Shown: piece after piece, positions 1-6,819 of the stretch
How the letters are laid out: every line of letters starts with the position of its first letter
Position numbering within the stretch: the stretch's first letter is position 1
Assembly (NCBI RefSeq): GCF_028657195.3
Contig: NZ_JANCPR020000006.1
Coordinates: 212,477 to 276,476, forward strand
Source: Streptomyces iconiensis
Lineage (GTDB): Bacteria > Actinomycetota > Actinomycetes > Streptomycetales > Streptomycetaceae
Length of the DNA: 64,000 nucleotides
Reading direction: 5' to 3'
Position numbers and translations under genes: made by a program
Notes under the pieces: model-generated
The model's database searches: none
Told to the model about the DNA's origin: nothing
Seen by the model: only the letters and a program-made list of their open reading frames with translations

Positions 1-678
1 TGGGCGTCGCTCGCCGCCGGGGTCGGCCACCCCTACTGGGCCGTGGTCACGGCCGCCTCCGTCTTCCAGGCCAATACCTCGCTGTCCTGGCAGCGCGCCG
101 TACAGCGCACCCTCGGCAACCTCCTGGGACTGCTCGTCTTCGCGCTGCTCCTCCCGGTCATCGGCCTCGGCCCGCTCGCCATGGTTCTGCTCGCCTTCGT
201 CCTCGTGATCGGCGCCGAGGCTCTCATGCCCCGTAACTACTGGCTGGGCAGCGTGTGTGTGACGCCCATGGCGCTGCTGCTCAGCGAGTTCGGCGCCGAC
301 CACCCGGCGGGGGAGCTGATGGGGGACCGGCTCATCGACACGGTGCTGGGCGCTGCCGTCGGGGTGCTCGTGTGCCTGCTGGTCACCAACAGGCGCGCGG
401 CGGGCCGTATCGACGCCGCCCTCGCACGGGTGGCGCACGCGCGCGACGAGGCGGCGCTGGCCACGGGCTCGCCGGACGTACCGCGTCAGCGCGCGTGCCT
501 CTCCAGGGACCGGCTGATCGCGGCCCTCGGCGAACTGCGCGAGGCCATGGAGACCGCCTCGGGCGAGTGGTGGCAGCGGGCACTGCCGGAGGAGCGCGTC
601 GCCGTGGCCGAACGCGAGGGCCACCAGGCGCTGACCCGTCTCGCACACACGCTCGGCGCCCGAGTGACGACGGGGTGA
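1..678 (+). CDS. FUSC-type inner membrane protein (5' truncated by window edge)
   Basis: The reading frame is open from base 1, so the start lies outside the window. The visible 225 residues begin with the HPYWA-type motif typical of FUSC / aromatic-acid-exporter-like proteins. They continue through hydrophobic segments (about residues 38-80, 90-100 and 115-135) into a charged cytoplasmic C-terminal region rich in Ala, Arg and Glu. Family knowledge suggests an integral membrane protein related to efflux of small aromatic or hydrophobic compounds; the substrate is not readable. The next gene, a MarR regulator, starts 34 bp downstream on the same strand and may be cotranscribed, which would fit regulated efflux (inference). 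Confidence 0.75.
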   Translation, partial: WASLAAGVGHPYWAVVTAASVFQANTSLSWQRAVQRTLGNLLGLLVFALLLPVIGLGPLAMVLLAFVLVIGAEALMPRNYWLGSVCVTPMALLLSEFGADHPAGELMGDRLIDTVLGAAVGVLVCLLVTNRRAAGRIDAALARVAHARDEAALATGSPDVPRQRACLSRDRLIAALGELREAMETASGEWWQRALPEERVAVAEREGHQALTRLAHTLGARVTTG

Positions 679-712
679 AACCCGTCCGGGTGCCGGACGG
701 CAGAATTGAGCG

Positions 713-1306
713 GTGAACGGGAGACAAGAGCACGGCCGAGAGGGGCAGCACGTGCCCGAGGACACCGGATCCGGCAAGGCCGCCGGAGGTGCCGGAAGTG
801 GCAGGGACATCGTCGAGCGGGTCCTGACCCAGTGGCAGCGGGTGAGGCCCGACCTCGACACGGAACCCATGGCGGTGATCGGGCGCATCAACCGCTGTGC
901 CGCGCTCCTGCAACAGGCGTCGGACGCGCCACTGGCCCACGAGGGCTTCTCACGCGCGGAGTTCGACATCCTGGGGACACTGCGCCGCGAGGACCAGGAG
1001 CTGACCCCGGGACAGATCGCGCGCGAGACCTTCGCCTCGGGTGCCGCCGTCACCAAGCGGGTGCGGCTGCTGGAGGAGAAGGGCCTGGTGGAACGGCGGC
1101 CCGGCACCCGTGACCGCAGGGTCGCGCACCTGTCGCTCACCCCCGGGGGCCGCGAGCTGATCGACCGCCTGATGCCGGAACAGCTGGCCTACGAGAAGTC
1201 GCTGCTGGACGGCCTGAAGCCGGGCCGGCACGAGGAAATCGCCGACGCACTCGGCGACTTGCTGCTGCTGCTCGAAGGGAGGGTGGGCGCTCAGCGTCCC
1301 AGGTAG
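713..1306 (+). CDS. MarR family transcriptional regulator
   Basis: This 197-residue protein starts at GTG. Its N-terminal 30 residues are polar and probably disordered. A MarR-type winged helix follows: the stretch around FDILGTLRRE, the recognition region with GAAVTKRVRLLEEKGLVER, and the DRR wing motif followed by LTPGGREL. MarR proteins are dimeric repressors or activators that respond to phenolic and other small ligands. It sits just downstream of the FUSC-type membrane protein and could control it. The stop codon lies inside a 14-bp direct repeat. Downstream is a convergent junction with the urease accessory gene. The ligand is unknown. Confidence 0.9.
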   Translation: MNGRQEHGREGQHVPEDTGSGKAAGGAGSGRDIVERVLTQWQRVRPDLDTEPMAVIGRINRCAALLQQASDAPLAHEGFSRAEFDILGTLRREDQELTPGQIARETFASGAAVTKRVRLLEEKGLVERRPGTRDRRVAHLSLTPGGRELIDRLMPEQLAYEKSLLDGLKPGRHEEIADALGDLLLLLEGRVGAQRPR

Positions 1307-1334
1307 CCGTCCCGGGCCCCGGTAGCCGTCCCGG
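1302..1334. repeat. 14-bp direct repeat spanning the MarR stop codon
   Basis: GGTAGCCGTCCCGG occurs at 1302-1315 and again at 1321-1334. The first copy contains the TAG stop of the MarR gene. No clear U-tract terminator is visible between the two converging genes. Confidence 0.75.
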
Positions 1335-1398
1335 TCCCGCGTCGCCCCAGTCTCGCGTCGTCCCGGTCCGTCCCGGCGCTCCACCGGCCCCTGTGCCG

Positions 1399-2154
1399 TT
1401 ACGGGCAGTCGTGCCAGGCGGTCCAGGCGCCGTCGAGCGCGGACTCCAGGGGAGGCGCCGAGGGGCCGAGGTGGCGTACGAGGGCTCCGGGGCCGGCGAG
1501 CCGCGTGAGATACGGGTCGTCCGGGTCCCCGGGACGCTCGGTGCCGAAGTGGGTCACCGAGCCGAGGAACCGTGCCCCGTGCAGGATGCCGGGCAGCTCG
1601 CGTTCGCCCGGATCGCTGAAGTCCAGGTCCTCCACGAGGAGTTCGGCGCCGTCGTACGAGGCACGGGTCACCGTGCGTACGGCGCCGCCGCGCTCGCCCG
1701 AGCGGCCCAGCACCAGCAGTTCGCGCCAGAGCATCCCGGCGCCCCGCGCGAGGTCCGCCTCGACGGAGCGGTGCACGCGGGCGCCGGAGGAGACGACGAA
1801 CGGGCGCGCGGCCCAGCACAGCCGCGCGCCCTCGCCGAGCGTGACGGTGGCCGACCAGGTCGCGGCGCCGCCGCGGTGGTCGTAGGCGACGAGCCCGGCC
1901 GGTTCGATGAGTTCGAGCCGTGCACCGGGCCCGACGGTCACCCGCAGATCGAGCGCGTCCCCGGCGAGGAGCCCGGCGCGGGTGCCGACGAGCGCGAGCC
2001 GCAGCACACCGGGCTGCGAGGCCACGGGGCGCGGTGCCAGGAAGGTGCCGGTGGCCAGTTCGCGCGCGACGTGCCGGTCACCGTCGCGCTCGACGGCGAT
2101 GACGGTCGGCTCGCTCGGCTCTCCCGGCTCTCCCGGCTCGCTCAGGGGTTCCAT
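1399..2154 (-). CDS. ureD: urease accessory protein UreD (UreH)
   Basis: This 251-residue protein has the UreD family pattern: early LRLALVG and DALDLRVTVGPGARLEL blocks, an AGLVAYDH-like segment and a central ARLCWAARPFVV stretch. UreD is the scaffold that binds the urease apoprotein and, with UreF and UreG, builds the nickel centre. It is the last gene of the leftward operon. Its start codon abuts the end of ureG (they share one base), so it is almost certainly translationally coupled. The end of the gene is convergent with the MarR gene. Confidence is high from context and sequence together. Confidence 0.9.
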   Translation of the reverse strand: MEPLSEPGEPGEPSEPTVIAVERDGDRHVARELATGTFLAPRPVASQPGVLRLALVGTRAGLLAGDALDLRVTVGPGARLELIEPAGLVAYDHRGGAATWSATVTLGEGARLCWAARPFVVSSGARVHRSVEADLARGAGMLWRELLVLGRSGERGGAVRTVTRASYDGAELLVEDLDFSDPGERELPGILHGARFLGSVTHFGTERPGDPDDPYLTRLAGPGALVRHLGPSAPPLESALDGAWTAWHDCP

Positions 2155-3074
2155 CAGGGGTGCGCGTGGCCGTGCGTGTGGCCGTGCGCCGCACCGTGCG
2201 CGAGGCCGCCGCCGCGCCCGCCCGTCTCACCGTGGCCGTGGCCGGACTCGCCTTCTTCGTGCCCGTGCCCGTCCTCGCCGTGAACGTGCCCGCCTTCGTC
2301 GTGAACGTGCCCGCCTTCGTCGTGAACGTGCCCGTCCTCCCCCGCGTGGCTGTGCGGTGCCATCGGGCCCGGGTCAACGGGGGTGTGGCTGCCCTCGCGG
2401 TGGCGCGCGAGCAGCGACCGTACCCAGGCGGCGAGTTCGGTGACGGAGGGTGCGTCCTTCCGGGAGAGCGCGAGCACGGGCAGCCCTGAGCGGGCGCCGC
2501 GCGCGTCCTCGACCATGCGTTCCACGTCGACCTCGACGTACGGCGCGAGGTCCGTCTTGTTGATCACCAGCAGGTCGGCGCCCGAGATACCGGGACCGCC
2601 CTTGCGTGCCACGTCGCCGCCGCCCGCGACGTCGAGGCAGAAGATCTGCGCGTCGACCAGCGCCGGGCTGAAGGTGGCCGTGAGGTTGTCGCCGCCGCTC
2701 TCGATGAGGATCAGATCGAGCGGCCCGTACGCCTCCTCCATGTCCTCGACGGCGTCCAGGTTCACGCTCACGTCGTCCCGGATCGCGGTGTGCGGGCAGG
2801 CGCCTGTCTCCACGGCGCGGATGCGCTCGGTCGGCAGGACACCGGCCGAGCGCAGGAAGCGCGCGTCCTCGTCGGTGTAGATGTCGTTGGTGACGACGGC
2901 CATGGACAGCTCGCCCGCCAGCTCGCGGCAGAGCGTGGCCAGGATCGAGCTCTTGCCGGTGCCCACGGGCCCCGCGACGCCGAGGCGCAGGGGTGTGCGA
3001 GGTGCGGTGCCGTTGTCGGTCGACTCGGTCGAGTTGGGGGAGGAGTGGGGGGAGGAGCTGGGTGAGTTACGCAA
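2154..3074 (-). CDS. ureG: urease accessory GTPase UreG with C-terminal histidine-rich tail
   Basis: UreG is the GTPase that delivers nickel to the urease active site. The P-loop GPVGTGKS is at residues 35-42, the CPH metal-binding motif of UreG is at 93-95, the ESGGDN switch region is at about 125-130, and NKTD (guanine specificity) is at about 172-175. The conserved domain ends near residue 225. It is followed by an extension of about 77 residues holding 19 histidines by my count (230-306), with two exact GHVHDEG heptads and a related GHVHGED. UreG proteins are usually about 200-230 residues, and His-rich segments when present are often N-terminal. No ureE is present in the cluster, so the tail may store or hand over nickel (inference). 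The gene overlaps ureF by 8 bp. Confidence 0.95.
   Translation of the reverse strand: MRNSPSSSPHSSPNSTESTDNGTAPRTPLRLGVAGPVGTGKSSILATLCRELAGELSMAVVTNDIYTDEDARFLRSAGVLPTERIRAVETGACPHTAIRDDVSVNLDAVEDMEEAYGPLDLILIESGGDNLTATFSPALVDAQIFCLDVAGGGDVARKGGPGISGADLLVINKTDLAPYVEVDVERMVEDARGARSGLPVLALSRKDAPSVTELAAWVRSLLARHREGSHTPVDPGPMAPHSHAGEDGHVHDEGGHVHDEGGHVHGEDGHGHEEGESGHGHGETGGRGGGLAHGAAHGHTHGHAHP
2275..2340. repeat. 21-bp coding tandem repeat in the ureG His-tail
   Basis: A 21-bp unit is repeated in tandem and encodes the GHVHDEG / GHVHDEG / GHVHGED heptads of the UreG tail. The unit length is a whole number of codons, so copy-number change would keep the reading frame. Confidence 0.7.
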
Positions 3075-3774
3075 GGAAGAGTCTCCGTTCTGTTCGTTCG
3101 TGTGCCAGCGCCCACTGTTCGACGAGGGGCGCCGAGCGGGCCGGGAGCCCGGCGGGGTCGCTCACGGCGACGGCCTCGGCGACCGCCGCCTCCACGCCGG
3201 GCGCTGCCTCGACGAGCCAGGCGGCCGAGTCGAGCGGGTCGCCGGGCAGCAGCTTGAGCGCGGCCGAGGCGACGGCCTGGAGGTCGTCGTAGATCACGGT
3301 GCGGGCCAGCTCGGCCGCCTCGACACCGAGCACGGCCGCCAGCGCGCCCGTCACCACGGGCCGCAGCGGGCGCAGCACGGGCGGGCCCGGCAGCACCGCC
3401 GTTTCCAGTGCCGTGATCGCCGGGTGGCCCGGCGCGAGCCGTCGCGCGAGGCGGTGCACTCCCCGGCCCAGCGCGGCCCCGGCGGCCCGCAGGGGCGCAG
3501 CGGGCGTACGGGCAGCGAGCGCGCGCTGTACGGGGCCGTAGTCGATGGCTCCTCCCGGCCCGGGAGCGGCGGCCGTGCGCGCCGCGAGCACCGCTGCCGC
3601 CGCCTCCGTCACGCACACGGTGCGCACCCTCGCCCGCAGCAGCGCCGGGATCTCCTCGCGGCGCAGCCCGGCAGCGACGGCGGGTTCCAGGCCCGCGCTG
3701 TACGCGTACGAGCCGACCGGAAGCCTCCCGTCCGCCAGCAGCAGCGCGGCGAGCCGCCCGGCTCCTGCGATCAT
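3067..3774 (-). CDS. ureF: urease accessory protein UreF
   Basis: At 235 residues the length suits UreF. It starts with an Ala/Leu-rich [21 protein letters not shown] block, matching the family's conserved LPxGxFxxS-type N-terminal region. It continues with helical, Ala-rich sequence including the [24 protein letters not shown]-terminal part. UreF bridges UreD and UreG in the activation complex. It lies 91 bp downstream of ureC and overlaps ureG by 8 bp, so it belongs to the same leftward transcript. No unusual residues were noticed. Confidence 0.92.
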   Translation of the reverse strand: MIAGAGRLAALLLADGRLPVGSYAYSAGLEPAVAAGLRREEIPALLRARVRTVCVTEAAAAVLAARTAAAPGPGGAIDYGPVQRALAARTPAAPLRAAGAALGRGVHRLARRLAPGHPAITALETAVLPGPPVLRPLRPVVTGALAAVLGVEAAELARTVIYDDLQAVASAALKLLPGDPLDSAAWLVEAAPGVEAAVAEAVAVSDPAGLPARSAPLVEQWALAHERTERRLFLA

Positions 3775-3865
3775 GGCGCGACCAGCGGCGCGGTCACGCG
3801 TACGAGAGGGCCGACCGGACGTGCGGCCACCGGCACTCTGCGGGGAGCGGCTGCGAGCGCGGCCA

Positions 3866-5587
3866 TCAGAACATGCTGTACCGCTGCGCGAGCGGTACCT
3901 CCCGGACGGGTTCGGGCCGCACGAGTTCGCCGTCGACGCGGATGTCGAAGGTCTCGGGGTCGACGTCGATGACGGGCGTCGCGGTGTTGTTGCGCATATC
4001 GGCCTTGGTGAGCCCGCGCGTGGACCGTACGGGCATCAACTCCCGTACCAGGCCGAGGTGTTCGGCGAGCCCGTCATCCAGGGCCGCGGGCGAGACGAAG
4101 CTGACGGACAGGTGCGGGCCCGCTGCGGCAGCCGCCGAGGGGCGCAGCAGAACGGGCTGGGTGGTGGGGATCGCCGCGTTCGCGTCGCCGACGGGCGCGT
4201 GCACGATCATGCCGCCCTTGAGGACGGCCGAGGGCCTGATACCGAAGAACGCCGGGTCCCACAGCACCAGATCGGCCAGCTTGCCGGGTTCGACGGAGCC
4301 GACGACGTGGTCGACACCGTGGGCGACGGCCGGGTTGATCGTGTACTTGGCGACGTAGCGCCGTGCGCGCTCGTTGTCGGCACGCAGGCCGCCGGGCAGT
4401 GCGCCGTTGCGTGCCTTCATCACATGCGCGACCTGCCACGTACGGCTGATGACCTCGCCGATCCTGCCCATGGCCTGCGCGTCGGACGAGGTGATGGACA
4501 GCGCGCCCAGGTCGTGCAGCACGTCCTCAGCCGCGATGGTCGAGGCCCGGATGCGGGACTCGGCGAACGCCAGGTCCTCGGGGACGCGCGGGTTGAGGTG
4601 GTGGCAGACCATCAGCATGTCGAGGTGTTCGGCGACGGTGTTGACGGTGTGCGGCAGCGTCGGGTTGGTGGAGGCGGGCAGCACGTTGGGGTGCGAGGCG
4701 ACGGTGATGATGTCCGGCGCGTGCCCGCCGCCCGCGCCCTCGGCGTGGAAGACGTGGATGCCCCGCCCCGCGATGGCGTCCAGGGTGCGTTCGACGTAAC
4801 CGGCCTCGTTGAGGCTGTCGGCGTGCAGCGCGACCTGGAGCCCGTACGCGTCGGCGGCGCGCAGCGCCGTGTCGATGGCGTGCGGGGTGGCGCCCCAGTC
4901 CTCGTGCACCTTGTAGCCGCCCGCGCCCGCGAGCGCCTCCTCGCCCAGCGCGCGGTCTCCCGCCGGACCACGGGCGCTGCCCTTGGCGAACAGCAGTACG
5001 TTGAGCGGCAGATGGTCCAGCGCCCTGTGCATCATCGCCAGATGGCGGGCGCCCGGCGTGACGGTCGTGGCCTTGGAGCCCTCGGTGGGGCCCGTACCGC
5101 CGCCGATGACGGTGGTGGTGCCGGTGGCCAGGGCCTCGTGCAGGGTGCCGGGGATCAGGATGTGGACGTGGGTGTCGACGGCGCCGGCCGTCAGGATGCG
5201 GCCCTCGCCGGAGACGACGTCGGTGCCGGGCCCGATCACCAGCCCTGGGTGCACAGCGTCGGAGACCTCGGGGTTGCCGGACCGGCCGAGCGCGACGATC
5301 CGGCCGTCGCGCACGCCGACGTCGGCCTTGATGACGCCCCAGTGGTCGAGGACGACGGCGTTGGTGATCACGAGGTCGAGCGCGCCCTCGGAGCGCGGGG
5401 TGGGGGCCTGGGCCATGCCCTCGCGGATCGACTTGCCGCCGCCGAAGACCGCTTCGTTCCCGGCGAACTCGCCGCCGCAGAGGTCCTCCTCGACCTCGAT
5501 CCACAGGTCGGTGTCGCCGAGCCGGATCTGGTCACCGGCGGTCGGGCCGTACAGCGCCGCGTAGGCACTTCTGTTCAGCTCAACCAA
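3866..5587 (-). CDS. ureC: urease alpha subunit UreC
   Basis: This 573-residue catalytic subunit hydrolyses urea to ammonia and carbamate. All nickel ligands can be placed: VDTHVH (H140, H142), carbamylated Lys in KVHEDWG (K226), H255 in ALHADS, H281 in [13 protein letters not shown], and D369 in SSDAQA. The mobile-flap Cys328-His329 is in MVCHH. It overlaps the end of ureB by 13 bp and shares the operon with ureA, ureB, ureF, ureG and ureD. Everything needed for catalysis appears intact. Confidence 0.97.
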   Translation of the reverse strand: MVELNRSAYAALYGPTAGDQIRLGDTDLWIEVEEDLCGGEFAGNEAVFGGGKSIREGMAQAPTPRSEGALDLVITNAVVLDHWGVIKADVGVRDGRIVALGRSGNPEVSDAVHPGLVIGPGTDVVSGEGRILTAGAVDTHVHILIPGTLHEALATGTTTVIGGGTGPTEGSKATTVTPGARHLAMMHRALDHLPLNVLLFAKGSARGPAGDRALGEEALAGAGGYKVHEDWGATPHAIDTALRAADAYGLQVALHADSLNEAGYVERTLDAIAGRGIHVFHAEGAGGGHAPDIITVASHPNVLPASTNPTLPHTVNTVAEHLDMLMVCHHLNPRVPEDLAFAESRIRASTIAAEDVLHDLGALSITSSDAQAMGRIGEVISRTWQVAHVMKARNGALPGGLRADNERARRYVAKYTINPAVAHGVDHVVGSVEPGKLADLVLWDPAFFGIRPSAVLKGGMIVHAPVGDANAAIPTTQPVLLRPSAAAAAGPHLSVSFVSPAALDDGLAEHLGLVRELMPVRSTRGLTKADMRNNTATPVIDVDPETFDIRVDGELVRPEPVREVPLAQRYSMF

Positions 5588-5853
5588 TTCCGGCTGCCTC
5601 CGAATTCCACGATAATGACCTCCATGTCCACGCCGGGCTCAAAACGCAGGGAGGTTCCGGAAGGATTGTTGAGCCGAAACCCACGAGCGGATTCCCGGTC
5701 GAATTCCAGGGCCGGATTCGCATCCGGCAGATGCAGATGGCTGCCGATCTGCACGGGGCGGTCGCCGGTGTTGACGACCGTGAGGGAGCGGGTACGCCGC
5801 CCGGGGTTGAGGGTGACGGAGCCGGTGCCCGTCCGGATCTCGCCGGGGATCAC
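5575..5853 (-). CDS. ureB: urease beta subunit UreB
   Basis: This 92-residue protein starts MIPGEIR, the classical UreB start. It has the conserved [18 protein letters not shown] and [18 protein letters not shown] blocks of the beta subunit, here free-standing as in most bacteria. It overlaps ureA by 4 bp and ureC by 13 bp, so the three structural subunits are translationally coupled. It packs with UreA and UreC in the cytoplasmic (abc)3 enzyme. The C-terminus is slightly short compared with common UreB proteins of about 100-105 residues. Confidence 0.95.
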   Translation of the reverse strand: MIPGEIRTGTGSVTLNPGRRTRSLTVVNTGDRPVQIGSHLHLPDANPALEFDRESARGFRLNNPSGTSLRFEPGVDMEVIIVEFGGSRNWLS

Positions 5854-6155
5854 GGGATCGGCTCCGTGATCGTGACCAGCTTGCGCCCGTCCGGGAATGT
5901 GGCCTCGACCTGCACGTCATGCAGCATTTTGGGGATGCCGTCGAGAACGTCGTCCCGGCTCAGCACCGTCCTGCCGCGCGTCATCAGATCCGTGACGGAC
6001 AGCTCGCCCTCGCGGGCGCGCTCGATCGCCCAGCAGGAGAGCAGAGCGACGGCCTCCGGGTAGTTCAGCCGGACTCCGCGAGACAGCCTGTCCCTTGCCA
6101 CCATTCCGGCGACGCTCAACAGCAATTTCTCCGTGTCGGACGGAGTCAGCAGCAT
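5850..6155 (-). CDS. ureA: urease gamma subunit UreA
   Basis: This 101-residue protein has the UreA hallmarks LTPSDTEKLLLSVAGMVA near the N-terminus, LNYPEAVALLSCWAIERAREG in the middle, and GIPKMLHDVQVEATFPDG at the end. It is the first gene of the urease operon. GGAGG lies about 6 bases before the ATG. A promoter and an unusual leader are described separately. The subunit supports the structure of UreC and is required for activity in the assembled enzyme. Confidence 0.96.
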   Translation of the reverse strand: MLLTPSDTEKLLLSVAGMVARDRLSRGVRLNYPEAVALLSCWAIERAREGELSVTDLMTRGRTVLSRDDVLDGIPKMLHDVQVEATFPDGRKLVTITEPIP

Positions 6156-6166
6156 GGGAAACCTCC

Positions 6167-6201
6167 ACGGAAGTGGTCGGCGAAGTATTTTCCGTGACCA
6201 C
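6167..6201 (-). promoter_or_regulatory. ureA leader with two mutually exclusive complementary pairs
   Basis: Read as RNA on the - strand, the leader runs GTGGTC-ACGGAA, then 11 nt, then GACCAC-TTCCGT, directly followed by the GGAGG ribosome-binding site of ureA. GTGGTC pairs with GACCAC and ACGGAA with TTCCGT, but the order does not allow both to nest. It could form alternative hairpins or be a protein-binding site. The arms are seen in the sequence; any regulatory role is inferred. Confidence 0.4.
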
Positions 6202-6214
6202 GAAAGACGTCTCT

Positions 6215-6244
6215 CTTATAGCTCCGCCCGATGTGTCGCGGCAA
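6215..6244 (-). promoter_or_regulatory. candidate housekeeping-sigma promoter of the urease operon
   Basis: On the - strand, TTGCCG (6244-6239) and TATAAG (6220-6215) are separated by 18 bp. This places a transcription start near 6207, about 50 nt before the ureA ATG. The surrounding sequence is locally AT-richer than the genes. Confidence 0.5.
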
Positions 6245-6523
6245 GTTGGTTCGCGCCGCAAGAAGTCCGTTTTTAGCGTTATGACCGTCTAAATACGGGC
6301 AAAGGGCGTGAAAGGCCAAGGTAAAGAGTTGGCCATGCCGCCAGCTGCGCATGCCGCCTGCCGCCGCGCCGCCGCCTGCCACGTATCCCGCCTGCCGCGC
6401 CGCCGCGCCGTGGCCCTCCACCTCGGCCTTCCGCGCCCTTCCGCGCCCTCAGCCCAGGCCACGGCCCGAGCCGCCCTGCCCACACCGCGCCGGGCCGCAC
6501 CGTGGCCGCATCCCGGCGTGGCG

Positions 6524-6819
6524 CTACGACGGCGCCCGCACCGCGGCGCCTCACGCCACGGCGCCCACTACGACAGCGCCCGCACCGCGGCGCCTCACGC
6601 CATGGCGCCGCGCTACGACAGCGCCCCGCTGCGGCCATGCCACCGCAGTGGCACCACGGCGCGGCACACCACGCGGCGCGGCTCACGCCCCGCCGCGCTC
6701 ACCGCACGGGGCGGCTCGCCACATGGCGGCGCTCACCGCACGGGGCGGCTCACCGCACGAGGCGGTGCACCACACGGCGGCGCTCACCACACGCGGCGGC
6801 TCAATCACGCGGCGGCTCA
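6524..6819. repeat. degenerate tandem repeats filling the ureA-secDF gap
   Basis: The 661-bp space between ureA (starts 6155) and the secDF stop (6817-6819) holds no convincing gene. A unit of about 44 bp starting CTACGAC is repeated at 6524 and 6568, with a third partial copy at 6613. From about 6690 to 6819 a second set of degenerate units built on GGCGGCTCACCGCACG-like words continues up to and into the secDF stop codon. Open frames across this stretch are low-complexity Arg/Ala/His products and are not called. Confidence 0.65.

Noticed and set aside
3545..5869. 774-residue + strand frame across ureC
   Set aside because: Antisense to ureC/ureB; composition is the mirror of a GC-rich gene with no recognisable domain.
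6167..6201. H-type pseudoknot or riboswitch in the ureA leader
   Set aside because: Loop lengths of zero do not allow the classical pseudoknot; no known riboswitch core is present. Reported only as alternative pairings.
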